This document shows, piece after piece, positions 26,265 through 34,929 of a stretch of DNA of 64,000 bases. Source of the DNA: Propionibacteriaceae bacterium (GTDB lineage: Bacteria; Actinomycetota; Actinomycetes; Propionibacteriales; Propionibacteriaceae); contig JAISCA010000066.1 in the NCBI GenBank assembly GCA_031265875.1, forward strand, positions 62,001 to 126,000, written 5' to 3'. The stretch's first letter is position 1, and each line of letters starts with the position of its first letter. The translations under genes were made by a program, and so were the position numbers. Below the pieces are notes generated by a model. The model searched no databases, was not told the origin of the DNA, and worked only from the letters and a program-made list of their open reading frames with translations.

Positions 26265-27662
26265 TCAGAGGGCCGGAGCGAAAGCGCCGCTGGGCGGGTC
26301 CGACTCGATGGCGGCCTGATCGGCCGCCGGGCGCACCGGCGCCATCACGATCAGGCCGGCCGCCAGCACCGCCACGATGCCGAGGATGCCCCAGTGCTGG
26401 GCCGTGCCGTCTGCCTGCACCACCGTGCCGATCGTGATCATGAGTCCGAAGGCGGCCGGGGAGAGGAAGGAGACGACCCGGCCGGTGGTGGCGTAGAGGC
26501 CGAAGATCTCGCCGTTGTGGCCCTCCGGCACCAAGCGGGCCAAGAAACTGCGCGAGGCCGACTGGGCCGGGCCGACGCAAGCGCTCATCAGCATGCCGAA
26601 GATCCAAAAGACGATCTGGCCGCGGTCGTAGAAGAAGAAGATCATGCAGCCGGATAAGACCAAGATGATCAGCGAGCCCATGATGACGGCTTTGGGGCCT
26701 ATCCAGTCGTCCAACAGACCGACGGTCATGGTGGCCAGGCCGGCCACGATGTTGGCGGCGGCGCCGAAGATGACCACTTCGGCGGCGCTGAAGCCGAAAG
26801 TGCCGGCCGCGATGACGGCTCCGAAAGCGAAGACGCCGGCCAAACCGTCCCGGAAGAGGGCCGAGGCGAGCAGGAAGTAGGCCGTCTGGCGCTGTTGGCG
26901 CCAGAGCCGGCCGATGGTGCGGAAAAGGGCGGCGTAGGCCTGGGCCACGGTCGTCTTAGGGGCCACGGCTTTGGGTCGAGGGGGCGGGTCGCGTAGGACC
27001 AGGAAGGTCGGGATGGTGAAGACCAGAGTCCAAAGCCCGCAGACCAACATGGCGATACGGATGCCGATGGAGTCGGTGTTGGGGATACCGAAGATGAGGG
27101 TCTCGGGCTGGACCAGCAGGAAGTAGATGGCGATCAAGACCAGGATGCCGCCCAGATAGCCCATGCCCCAGCCGAAGCCGGAGACCTTGCCCACATTGGA
27201 CGCCACCGCCACCCGGTTGAGCAGGGAGTTGTAGTTGACGCCGGCGATCTCGGACACGATCGAACCTAGACCGAGCAAACCGAGGCCGAGCCAGAGCAGG
27301 CGCTGCTGGGGGGCGACGAAGAAGAGGGCGGCCGACAGCAGAGCCAGCAGCCAGGTCAGCCAGCGCAGGTGGCGCACGGCCCGCCCGCTGCGGTCGGCGT
27401 TCTGGCCCAGCACGGGAGCGACGCAGGCGATGATGAGGCCGGCCACGGTGGTCGAGACGGACAGCGCCTTGGAAGTCGAGTCGGTGTCGCCGAAGGAGGC
27501 GCTGGTGATGTAGACGGCGAAGACGAAGGTCGTGATGACGGTGTTGAAGGGCTGAGCCCCCCAGTCCCACATGGCCCAGGCCAGGACGCCGCGCTTGCCC
27601 AGGCCGGTCGAGGCGGCCAAGGCGCGGCCCGACGAGGCGGGTTTAGGCGAGCTGTCAGTCAT
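26265..27662 (-). CDS. MFS transporter, UMF1/Atg22-like
   Basis: A 465-residue permease with about twelve hydrophobic segments. The opening LAWAMWDWGAQPFNTVITTFVFAVYIT is the signature of the UMF1 (vacuole effluxer Atg22-like) branch of the major facilitator superfamily. The ATG at 27662 overlaps the stop of the glycerophosphodiesterase (ATGA) and has GGGAGAG upstream. Genetic coupling to a phosphodiesterase suggests export or import of a breakdown product such as glycerol-phosphate or an amino acid, but that is inference. Confidence 0.87.
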   Translation of the reverse strand: MTDSSPKPASSGRALAASTGLGKRGVLAWAMWDWGAQPFNTVITTFVFAVYITSASFGDTDSTSKALSVSTTVAGLIIACVAPVLGQNADRSGRAVRHLRWLTWLLALLSAALFFVAPQQRLLWLGLGLLGLGSIVSEIAGVNYNSLLNRVAVASNVGKVSGFGWGMGYLGGILVLIAIYFLLVQPETLIFGIPNTDSIGIRIAMLVCGLWTLVFTIPTFLVLRDPPPRPKAVAPKTTVAQAYAALFRTIGRLWRQQRQTAYFLLASALFRDGLAGVFAFGAVIAAGTFGFSAAEVVIFGAAANIVAGLATMTVGLLDDWIGPKAVIMGSLIILVLSGCMIFFFYDRGQIVFWIFGMLMSACVGPAQSASRSFLARLVPEGHNGEIFGLYATTGRVVSFLSPAAFGLMITIGTVVQADGTAQHWGILGIVAVLAAGLIVMAPVRPAADQAAIESDPPSGAFAPAL

Positions 27663-28441
27663 GGTCTCTCCCACATGCCACGGCGCTCAAGCACCTGTTT
27701 GAGAAGGTCGGGCCGGTCGGTCACGATGCCGTCGGCGCCAGCGTCGATCAACTGATCCATGGTGGCCGGATCGTCTATCGTCCAGACGTGGACGCGCTGA
27801 CCGGCTCGGTGGGCCTGGCGCAGCAGCCGGGCGCTGAAGACCGGCAGCCGGAAGCCTCCCAGGGGCAGGGCCAGGGGCACCTGCAGAGCCGAGCAGGACC
27901 CGGCCCAGCCAGCCGGCCAACCGGGTCCGAAGGCCGTCCAAGCCACCCCCAAGCTGGCCGCGCCGGTCGTGGCCAAACCGGCGGCGAGACGGCGGAAACG
28001 ACTGAGCCTAACGGGTGAGAAAGAGGTCACCAAGACCCGCCGGCCGGCCTGGTGCCGGGCCAGCGACCGGATCACAGGCTCGACCACCTGGTCGGACTTG
28101 AGATCGATGTTGAAACGGGTGCGAGGGAACTCCTCCAAGGCGTCGTCCAGGCTGGCGATCGGCTGGCCGGAGATCTTGAGCCCACTCAATTCGGCCCAAC
28201 TGCGCTGCTGGACCGGCCCCGGCTGGCCGGTCAACCGGCCCAGGTCGGCGTCGTGGAAGATCACCGCTTTGGCGTCCCGGCTGGCTCTGACGTCGGTCTC
28301 GATGTATTGGTAACCCAGATCGACGGCTTGGCGGAAGGCGGCCAGGGTGTTCTCCTGGCCCAGATTGGGCTCGTAGGCGGCCCCACCGCGATGAGCCATG
28401 GCGGCGAAAGGCTGATCGAGGAAGCTGGAAGAAGTGCTCAT
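27659..28441 (-). CDS. glycerophosphodiester phosphodiesterase (GDPD)
   Basis: A 260-residue cytosolic GDPD that should hydrolyse glycerophosphodiesters to sn-glycerol-3-phosphate and an alcohol. Catalytic segments are AHRGGAAYEPNLGQENTLAAF (part), IETDVRASRDAKAVIFHD, FNIDLKS and the C-terminal VHVWTIDDPATMDQLIDAGADGIVTDRPDLL region. The ATG at 28441 (MSTSSSFLDQPF) is chosen over a much longer open frame. Its stop overlaps the MFS start. Confidence 0.91.
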   Translation of the reverse strand: MSTSSSFLDQPFAAMAHRGGAAYEPNLGQENTLAAFRQAVDLGYQYIETDVRASRDAKAVIFHDADLGRLTGQPGPVQQRSWAELSGLKISGQPIASLDDALEEFPRTRFNIDLKSDQVVEPVIRSLARHQAGRRVLVTSFSPVRLSRFRRLAAGLATTGAASLGVAWTAFGPGWPAGWAGSCSALQVPLALPLGGFRLPVFSARLLRQAHRAGQRVHVWTIDDPATMDQLIDAGADGIVTDRPDLLKQVLERRGMWERP

Positions 28442-28616
28442 GGCTCGATTCCGCGGGCGCTCGATGCCAGGGCCGCCAGCCGACGTGGCCGTCGGCTCGC
28501 CCGCACCGATCTGGATCGACGCCGCCCGGTCAGGTGGCGCCACGGTCACCGTAATGCAAGTTCGCCGACCCTGTAAATCCCTGGTCCGGCGGGGTGGCCG
28601 GGCGGGTCTGAGGCCG

Positions 28617-28660
28617 ATACGAGCGTGAACGTTCGACGTTCGCCTCAATCGTGATCTATT
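28617..28660. repeat. dispersed intergenic repeat, copy C
   Basis: This 44-bp stretch shares an uninterrupted 21-bp core with the copy at 57.6 kb and matches most of the flanking bases. Its central dyad reads GAACGTTC, where the copy at 57.6 kb has GAGCGCTC, so the pairing is kept by double change. It lies between the divergent GDPD and pdxY genes. Confidence 0.6.
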
Positions 28661-28672
28661 ACAGTGGTCGGC

Positions 28673-29527
28673 ATGACCACTATCTTGTCCATCCAATCCT
28701 CGGTCGCCTACGGCCACGTCGGTAACTCGGCCGCCGCCTTCGCCCTCATGCGGATGGGGGTCGAGACCTACCCAGTCTTGACCGTGCACTATTCCAACAC
28801 CACGGCCTACCAGTCCTGGCGGGGCCCGGCTTTGAAGGCCGGCGAAGTGGCCGACGTCATCCGTGGGGTGGATGAGCGGGGCGCTTTGACGGGGGTCGAC
28901 GCCGTCTTGACCGGCTATCAAGGGACGGAGGAGATGGGTCAGACCATCCTGGACGCCGTGGCCTTGGTCAAGCGGCGCAATCCGGCGGCGGTCTACTGCT
29001 GCGATCCGGTCATGGGCGATGTCGGCCGGGGCTTCTACGTCGCCAGCGGCATCCCTGACTTCTTGCGCCAGCGGGTCGTGCCCGAGGCCGACATCGTGAC
29101 CCCGAACCAATTCGAGCTGGATTTCTTGACCGACCGCCAGACCCGGACCATGGCCGATCTGCTGGCCGCCGCCGATCAGTTGATCGACCTCGGCCCGAAG
29201 ACCGTCTTAGTCACCAGCGCCATCACCGAGGACGGGGACTTGGACACCATCAAGATGGTGGCGGTGCGGGCCGACCAGGCTTGGCAGGTCACGACGCCCA
29301 AGCTGGAGCGGGCCTTCACTGGTTCGGGCGATGTCACGGCGGCCGTCTTCTTGGCCAACCTGTTGCGTGACGGCGATCTGGGCCAGGCTTTGGCTCAGAC
29401 CGCGGCCGTGGTCTATTCCGTCCTAGCCGCCACCGCCGCTTCCGGTCAGCGCGAGTTGCGCCTGGTTCAGGCCCAGGACGAGATCGTCAGTCCCAGCCAC
29501 CGCTTCGAGGCCGTCCGTCTACGTTGA
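28673..29527 (+). CDS. pdxY: pyridoxal kinase PdxY
   Basis: A ribokinase-like enzyme that phosphorylates pyridoxal to the cofactor PLP. The 284 residues begin TTILSIQSSVAYGHVGNSAA and have VYCCDPVMGDVGRGFYV and PNQFELDFLT. The catalytic-base loop is FTGSGDVTAAVFLANL. The ATG at 28673 lies 10 nt after a TATTAC box with no ribosome site, so the mRNA may have almost no leader. A copy of the dispersed repeat lies just upstream. Confidence 0.93.
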   Translation: MTTILSIQSSVAYGHVGNSAAAFALMRMGVETYPVLTVHYSNTTAYQSWRGPALKAGEVADVIRGVDERGALTGVDAVLTGYQGTEEMGQTILDAVALVKRRNPAAVYCCDPVMGDVGRGFYVASGIPDFLRQRVVPEADIVTPNQFELDFLTDRQTRTMADLLAAADQLIDLGPKTVLVTSAITEDGDLDTIKMVAVRADQAWQVTTPKLERAFTGSGDVTAAVFLANLLRDGDLGQALAQTAAVVYSVLAATAASGQRELRLVQAQDEIVSPSHRFEAVRLR

Positions 29528-29535
29528 GCCGTCGG

Positions 29536-29557
29536 CCGGGCCCTCTCCGAGGGCCGG
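29536..29557. terminator. hairpin between convergent pdxY and HTH-MurA genes
   Basis: CCGGGCCCT pairs with AGGGCCGG across a 5-nt loop with one bulged G. It sits in the 63-bp gap between two convergent stops, so it can serve both genes. Confidence 0.5.
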
Positions 29558-29590
29558 CGGGGGGAGTCCGCCGGTGGCGGTCGAGCGCGC

Positions 29591-31111
29591 TCAGCCGCGC
29601 GAGTAGTCGATCATGGCTCCTAAACCGGCCAGGCGTTCGGGCAGGTCCTCGTAACCTCGGTTGATGACGTAGGTGTCGCGCAGGGTGGTCCGGCCGCGGG
29701 CGGCCAGGGCGGCCAGCAACAGGCACATGGCCGGTCTCAGGGCGGGCGGGCAGACGATCTCGCGGGCTCCGCGCCACTTGGCCGGACCGGTCACCATCAG
29801 ACGGTGGGGGTCGAGCAATCTGACGTCGGCCCCGAGCTTGTTCAGCTCCAGCAGGTGGATGGCGCGGTTGTCGTAGACCCAATCGAAGATGGTGGTGGTG
29901 CCGTCGGCCATGCAGGCGATGACGGCGAAGAAGGGTAAATTGTCGATGTTGAGGCCGGGGAAGGGCATGGGGTGGATTTTGTCCGCCGGCGGTCTCAGCT
30001 CGCTCGGGCGCACCGTCAGATCGACCAGCCGGGTCAAACCGTTGTGGGAGACGTATTCCTCGGTCAGGCCGAAGTCCAGGCCCATCGCCTCCAGGATGGC
30101 CAATTCGATCTCCAAGAACTCGATCGGGGCCCGCCGGATGGTCAACTCGGATTCGGTCACGATGGCGGCGGCCAGGAAGCTCATGGCCTCGATCGGGTCC
30201 TCGGCGATGTCGTATTCGACGTCGCGGTCGATCTCGACTTGGCCGGTCACACGCAAGGTGGTGGTGCCGACCCCCTCGATCGAGACGCCCAACTTGATCA
30301 GATAGGCGCACAGGTCCTGGACCATGTAGTTGGGGCTGGCGTTGCGGATGACGGTGACCCCGGCGGTCCGGGCGGCCGCCATCAGGGCGTTCTCGGTCAC
30401 GGTGTCGCCCCGCTCGACCAAGGCGAAGTGGCGCTGGGAGTCGGCGGGGGCTGAGACCTGGCAGTGGTAGAGGCCGTCGGAGGCGTCGACCGACAGTCCC
30501 AGGTGGCGCAGGGCCTGCAGGTGGGGTTCGATGGTGCGGGTGCCGAGGTCGCAACCGCCGGGGTAGGGCAGGTCGAAGGCGCTCTGGTGGTGCAGCAGCG
30601 GTCCGAGGAAGAGCAGGATCGAACGGGTGCGCCGGGCCGCCTCCACGTCGATGGCGGTCAGATCGAGTCGGTCCGGTGGAATCAGGGTCAGATTGGTGTG
30701 GTCGTCGCTCCAGCGGCACTCCACTCCGATCGAGACCAGGACCTCTTCCAAGCGGTTGACCTCTTCAATGCGGGCGATGCCGCGCAGGGTGGTGCGGCCT
30801 TTGTTGAGCAGGCTGGCGCAGAGCAGGGTGACGGCGGCGTTCTTGCTCGACCGGGTCTCGATCTGGCCCCGCAGGTGTCGCCCGCCGTCGATCACGAAGT
30901 TGAGCTGGCCGGAGCCGGCGCTGATCAAGGGCGAGGCCAGGGCGTCGGCCACCCGGTTGATCATCTCCAAGGACAGGTTCTGGTGCCCAGCCTCGATCCG
31001 GCCGATGGCGGACTGGCTGGTGCCGAGACGGCGGGCCAGTTGGCTCTGGGTCAGGCCGCGCTGTTTGCGGGCGTCCCTGATCAAGGCGCCGAGGCTTTGC
31101 GGAGACATCAT
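29591..31111 (-). CDS. HTH (XRE)-fused UDP-GlcNAc 1-carboxyvinyltransferase-like protein (MurA paralogue)
   Basis: Residues 5-60 form an XRE helix-turn-helix (LTQSQLARRLGTSQSAIGRIEAG). The rest is a MurA-like EPSP-synthase fold. MurA transfers enolpyruvate to UDP-GlcNAc, the first committed step of peptidoglycan synthesis. Active-site residues are kept: SSKNAA (Lys, Asn), PYPGGCDLGTR with the PEP-binding Cys near residue 187, and a late CPPALRPAM Arg. No ribosome site is seen before the ATG at 31111; GTG 31114 or TTG 31120 are alternatives. A perfect palindrome covers its promoter. The protein may be an enzyme, a substrate-sensing repressor, or both. Confidence 0.85.
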   Translation of the reverse strand: MMSPQSLGALIRDARKQRGLTQSQLARRLGTSQSAIGRIEAGHQNLSLEMINRVADALASPLISAGSGQLNFVIDGGRHLRGQIETRSSKNAAVTLLCASLLNKGRTTLRGIARIEEVNRLEEVLVSIGVECRWSDDHTNLTLIPPDRLDLTAIDVEAARRTRSILLFLGPLLHHQSAFDLPYPGGCDLGTRTIEPHLQALRHLGLSVDASDGLYHCQVSAPADSQRHFALVERGDTVTENALMAAARTAGVTVIRNASPNYMVQDLCAYLIKLGVSIEGVGTTTLRVTGQVEIDRDVEYDIAEDPIEAMSFLAAAIVTESELTIRRAPIEFLEIELAILEAMGLDFGLTEEYVSHNGLTRLVDLTVRPSELRPPADKIHPMPFPGLNIDNLPFFAVIACMADGTTTIFDWVYDNRAIHLLELNKLGADVRLLDPHRLMVTGPAKWRGAREIVCPPALRPAMCLLLAALAARGRTTLRDTYVINRGYEDLPERLAGLGAMIDYSRG

Positions 31112-31125
31112 CACGGCCAACAGAG

Positions 31126-31148
31126 TATCTCATGTATGAGATAAGACA
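31126..31148 (-). promoter_or_regulatory. palindromic operator in the HTH-MurA promoter
   Basis: TATCTCAT-GT-ATGAGATA (31126-31143) is a perfect 8+2+8 inverted repeat, starting 15 bp before the ATG. On the minus strand it fills the space between a TTGTCT -35-like hexamer (31143-31148) and the TACTCT/GATACT -10 region. A repressor bound there would block polymerase. The adjacent gene encodes an XRE domain, so autoregulation is the simplest reading. Confidence 0.6.
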
Positions 31149-31190
31149 AGTTGAAAGGCCGTCGCCGGGAGTGGGATCCCCGTAGGATCG

Positions 31191-31266
31191 ATAGACACGA
31201 TTGAAGGGGAACGTCAAGCGCTCGCGCATGTGAGTGAGCCGATTGAAGTGTTGAGACTCGCAGAGT
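31191..31266. repeat. dispersed intergenic repeat, copy B
   Basis: Read on the minus strand, this 76-bp stretch matches the copy at 57559-57633 with only scattered differences and single-base indels. Matching blocks include AATCGGCTCACT, GCGCGAGCGCT and CAATCGTGTCTAT. It lies directly upstream of lpdA, so its downstream edge could contribute promoter elements. Confidence 0.65.
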
Positions 31267-31282
31267 CGATAGAGTTCCAGTC

Positions 31283-32683
31283 ATGACTGTGGACTTCGAC
31301 GTGGTCGTGCTAGGCGCTGGCCCGGGTGGGTACGTGGCGGCGATCCGGGCGGCTCAGCTTGGGCTCAAAACGGCCATCGTGGAGGAGCGCTGGTGGGGCG
31401 GCGTTTGCCTCAACCTGGGCTGCGTCCCGACCAAGTCTCTGCTGCGCAACGCCGAATTGGTGCGCACCTTGACCACTCAAGGCCAGGCTCTCGGCGTCAC
31501 CGGTCAGTTCAGCTTCGATTACGGCAAGGCCTTCAGCCGCAGCCGGGCCGTCTCTGAGCGCATGGTCAAGGGGGTCCACTTCTTGATGCGCAAGAACCGG
31601 GTGACCGAGCTGTCGGGGCGGGGCGAATTCGGGGAGGCCGGCTCTTTGATCGTCTCCTCCTCGGATGGGCCGGCCCAGACCATCCGCTTCGAGAACTGCG
31701 TCATCGCCACCGGCGCTAGGCCCAAGGGTTTGCCTGACGTCGAGCCGGGGCCCCGGGTGGTGACCTACGCCGAGCAGATCATGGCGGAGGAATTGCCTGG
31801 TTCGATCGTCATCTGCGGGGCCGGGCCGATCGGCGTCGAGTTCGCCTACGTCTTGGCCAGCTACGGCGTCGAGGTCACCCTGGTGGAATACCTTGACCGG
31901 GTCTTGCCGGGGGAGGACCGCGAGGTCTCGGCCGAGTTGACCAAGGCCTACCGCCGGCTCGGCGTCAAGGTCATGACCGGACGGGTGGTCGAGTCGATCA
32001 GCCAGGACCGAGATCTGGCCCGGGTCACGATCCGGCCGGTGGCCGGCGGCGAGCCGGTCGAGTTGGCGGCCGAGCGGGTTCTGCTCAGCCTCGGCTTCAC
32101 GCCTCGGACCGAGGGCTACGGCCTGGAGCGGACCGGCGTCGAGCTGACCGAGCGGGGGGCCATCGCGGTGGACGACCGGATGCGCACCTCGGTGGCGGGG
32201 TTGTACGCCGTCGGCGACGTCACCGGCCAACTGATGCTGGCCCATGTGGCCGAGGCCCAGGCCCAGGTGGCGGTCGAGACTATGGCCGGCCGGGGGACCT
32301 TCCCGGTTGACTACACCATGTCTCCTAGGGCGACCTATTGCCAACCCCAGGTGGCCTCCTTCGGCCTGACCGAGCAGCGGGCCCGGGACTTGGGCCACGC
32401 CGTCAAAGTGTCGAAGTTCCCCTTCGCCGCCAACGGCAAGGCTTGGGCTTTGGGGGAGGCGACCGGTTTCGTCAAGATCGTGGCCGACGCCCGCCACGGC
32501 GAGATCCTGGGCGCCCACATGGTCGGCCCCGACGTCTCCGAGCTCCTGCCGGAGCTGACCCTGGCTCAGATGTGGGATCTGACGGCCGAGGAGGTCGGCC
32601 GCAACATCCACGCCCACCCCTCCCTGAGCGAAGCCATCAAGGAGGCGGCCGAAGGCGTCACCGGCCCCATGGTCAACTTCTGA
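31283..32683 (+). CDS. lpdA: dihydrolipoyl dehydrogenase
   Basis: The FAD-dependent E3 subunit of 2-oxoacid dehydrogenase complexes; it re-oxidises dihydrolipoamide using NAD+. The 466 residues show FAD motif VVLGAGPGGYVAAIRAAQLG and the redox disulfide GGVCLNLGCVPTKSLL. An NAD motif IVICGAGPIGVEFAYVLASYG (part), LYAVGDVTGQLMLAH and the catalytic HAHPSLSEAIKEAAEG at the C-terminus are also present. No ribosome site stands out. The final 112 bp are repeated with about 92 percent identity at 36579-36690. Confidence 0.94.
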   Translation: MTVDFDVVVLGAGPGGYVAAIRAAQLGLKTAIVEERWWGGVCLNLGCVPTKSLLRNAELVRTLTTQGQALGVTGQFSFDYGKAFSRSRAVSERMVKGVHFLMRKNRVTELSGRGEFGEAGSLIVSSSDGPAQTIRFENCVIATGARPKGLPDVEPGPRVVTYAEQIMAEELPGSIVICGAGPIGVEFAYVLASYGVEVTLVEYLDRVLPGEDREVSAELTKAYRRLGVKVMTGRVVESISQDRDLARVTIRPVAGGEPVELAAERVLLSLGFTPRTEGYGLERTGVELTERGAIAVDDRMRTSVAGLYAVGDVTGQLMLAHVAEAQAQVAVETMAGRGTFPVDYTMSPRATYCQPQVASFGLTEQRARDLGHAVKVSKFPFAANGKAWALGEATGFVKIVADARHGEILGAHMVGPDVSELLPELTLAQMWDLTAEEVGRNIHAHPSLSEAIKEAAEGVTGPMVNF

Positions 32684-32762
32684 CCCGGTCCGGTCCACGA
32701 TCCGCCGCTTCAGGCAGCCATCACTAAACATTCACGAAATTCTCATATAAGAGTATGATTTA

Positions 32763-32844
32763 TTGACTTAGACATCAATGTCTATGGTATTTTCTCTCCA
32801 GGAGAGACCTCTCCCTGTGGATGACAGAGTGCACACTCATCCAC
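32763..32844 (+). promoter_or_regulatory. promoter and leader of cassette 1 with palindrome and hairpin
   Basis: TTGACT (32763-32768) is followed by the perfect palindrome TAGACAT-CA-ATGTCTA (32769-32784) and then TGGTAT (32785-32790), i.e. an operator inside the promoter spacer. Downstream, GTGGATGA (32817-32824) pairs with TCATCCAC (32837-32844). The same hairpin, with changed but still pairing bases, occurs in the leader of cassette 2. Confidence 0.5.
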
Positions 32845-32895
32845 TTCCACCCCTGGCGTTAGCGCTGGAAAAATTAGAATTGTGCGGTTATCCCT

Positions 32896-33819
32896 ATGGT
32901 GAGAGATGAAGTGTCGCTGGGAGGTCTGAGCACGGCTGCGTCCCGTACGGCTGGGCTTCTTCTAGCGGTGTTGGTCTTCTCATCATGCTCGGCGCCCATC
33001 GATGGTGAGGGTGGGTCACCGTCGAATTATCCTCGAACGCGAACCGGGGACACCTACCATGCCGCTCCGGACGGCGGAGCCCTGCTGGACTGGAAATCGG
33101 CCACGATCACCCTGCCCATCGATCGCTATGGCATGTCCTTGTCGGAGATGCTGATGGTCGAAGCGGCCGGTGGATTGGAGTTCGCTCGTTGTGTCTGGCA
33201 GACGGACGATTATCCGCCGGCCGCAGTCGAGGAGGCGGTGCGTTACATCGGCAGCACGCCGATGGCGAACCATTGGAGGTACGGCAGCTGGGACGCCGAC
33301 TATATGGCACGGCATGGCTACGAAGGTGTATTGGACGATCCGCTAATGCTGCTGGTTGGTCAGTCGCGGGAACAGAATCAAGTCTGCTTGGAGCGGATGA
33401 GAGGGATGGGGTTGGCACTTCTTAGCTCTGAGCATATCGGTGATTCGAGTGGGGCTCCTCTTGGTCGGGGCTCCTGGCAGAGCTATGAACAAACTATGGC
33501 CGATCCAGCCTTCTTGTCCCTGCTGGAGCGTTGGCGGAATTGCGTGGGTCAAGCTGGTTATGCGATTGAGACTGATTCCCCCGCGAACGCCGTCAAGAAG
33601 GATCATGCCTGGTCGGAGGAGCAGATGCTCCGAGCGAATTTGGTGGAGGCTGAATGCGCCGATTCGATGGGTTACACACAGCAAGTAGCGGACATTGAGG
33701 CGGCCTATCAACTGGAGTACATACGCCAGCATGAGGCCGAACTGGTGCGGGCCAAGCAAGAGGCGGACGAGCGGCTGGCGACGGCGACTCGCATCCTGCG
33801 GGAGGCGGGTGTGGCGTGA
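32896..33819 (+). CDS. Cys-rich lipoprotein, cassette 1
   Basis: A 307-residue predicted lipoprotein: N-terminal hydrophobic stretch LLLAVLVFSSC ending in a lipobox-like Cys at residue 34. The mature part has paired-Cys segments FARCVWQ, QVCLERM, RWRNCVGQAGYAI and EAECADSMGY, then a charged C-terminal helix. The WRNCxxxxGY type motif recurs in the cassette 2 lipoprotein and in the orphan lipoprotein at 56.8 kb. No family is recognised. Its stop overlaps the adaptor GTG (GTGA). It may be an immunity or accessory protein of the exporter. Confidence 0.7.
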   Translation: MVRDEVSLGGLSTAASRTAGLLLAVLVFSSCSAPIDGEGGSPSNYPRTRTGDTYHAAPDGGALLDWKSATITLPIDRYGMSLSEMLMVEAAGGLEFARCVWQTDDYPPAAVEEAVRYIGSTPMANHWRYGSWDADYMARHGYEGVLDDPLMLLVGQSREQNQVCLERMRGMGLALLSSEHIGDSSGAPLGRGSWQSYEQTMADPAFLSLLERWRNCVGQAGYAIETDSPANAVKKDHAWSEEQMLRANLVEAECADSMGYTQQVADIEAAYQLEYIRQHEAELVRAKQEADERLATATRILREAGVA

Positions 33820-34928
33820 GTCCCCGCCGCTGGGGCCGTCGGGTGGGGCTAGGGCTGGGCGTTGGATTCCTGCTGGGGGCTCTGGCCGGCGCCTTCGGCC
33901 TGGCCTGGCTGAATCCTCCGGTGGACACCGCGCCGATCGACAATGCGACTAGGCCCATTCTGGTGACCGCGCGGGTCGAGGAGCGGCCGGTGCGCGAACT
34001 CTACGTCCTGAGCGCCTCGATCACGGCTCCCACGTTGGAGCGGCTCCGGCCGACCAGCCTAGGTGATGTGGCGCGTCAGGTGGTGTCCGGGAAAGTGCCT
34101 GCCGTCGGTGATGTGATTCATTATGGCGATGTGGTGGGCGAGGTGTCCGGGCGACCGATTTTCGCAGTGCCTGGATCTTTGCCGCTGTATCGGGATCTGC
34201 GTCAGGGAGACTCTGGTTCTGATGTAGTGATATTGCAAACCTTGCTGACCGATCTTGGGTTGTACTCGGGCGCGCTGGATGGTCTTTTGGGACGATCTGC
34301 GATGAATGCTGTCGCCAAGTTGTACACCAGGGCGGGGTACGCTCCCCCTGATCCGGTCGGATTCTTGATGCGGAACACCGCGCCTGTGTCGGCCAGCGGG
34401 TTGCCGGTGGCCAGCGCTGCCGCAGTGGGGACTGAGCTATCGTCCGATCAACCGTTGGCCACAGTGGTCGCTTCAGCGGCCGTGATCACGGCTCGGGTCG
34501 ACTTGCTGCAAGCGCGGGCCTTCACTGTGGGGACTGTGGTCGAGGTCCGGATCGGGTCAGGCGCGGCGGTGGAGAGCGGGGTGCTGACGGTGGGGAACTT
34601 CCAGGAGTCTTCATCGCACTTGCCGCCTGGGTACGACGTGACCGTCGCCCTGCCCAGCGGAGTCGATCCTGAAGCGGTCAAGCGAGAGCCAGTGCTTGTG
34701 TCGGAGACGGTGGAGATTCCCACCGGCTTGGCGGTGCCATTGACGGCGATCCGACGTGACTCCAGTGGGGGAACGTACGTGCTGTTACGATCCGCATCGA
34801 GTCAGGCGTCGGCATCGCCCCCGTCGCAGGCGCCAGTGACGGTGGTGGGCCAGTCGTCGGGGTACGCGGTGATCCAGGACAACCCGGACTTGCCGCCAGG
34901 CGCCGAAGTCGTGGTCTCTGGAGGCTGA
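33816..34928 (+). CDS. peptidoglycan-binding HlyD/MacA-like adaptor, cassette 1
   Basis: A 370-residue protein with one N-terminal membrane anchor (GLGLGVGFLLGALAGAFGLAWL). A biotinyl-lipoyl-like segment VPAVGDVIHYGDVVGEVSGRPIF follows, then a PG_binding_1 domain (RDLRQGDSGSDVVILQTLL to KLYTRAGYAPP). The tail is the beta-barrel part of membrane-fusion proteins. Adaptors of this build accompany MacB-type ABC systems in Gram-positive bacteria. GTG start overlaps the lipoprotein stop, and the ATPase GTG follows 1 bp after its stop, so the set is one operon. Confidence 0.8.
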   Translation: MSPRRWGRRVGLGLGVGFLLGALAGAFGLAWLNPPVDTAPIDNATRPILVTARVEERPVRELYVLSASITAPTLERLRPTSLGDVARQVVSGKVPAVGDVIHYGDVVGEVSGRPIFAVPGSLPLYRDLRQGDSGSDVVILQTLLTDLGLYSGALDGLLGRSAMNAVAKLYTRAGYAPPDPVGFLMRNTAPVSASGLPVASAAAVGTELSSDQPLATVVASAAVITARVDLLQARAFTVGTVVEVRIGSGAAVESGVLTVGNFQESSSHLPPGYDVTVALPSGVDPEAVKREPVLVSETVEIPTGLAVPLTAIRRDSSGGTYVLLRSASSQASASPPSQAPVTVVGQSSGYAVIQDNPDLPPGAEVVVSGG

Positions 34929-34929
34929 G

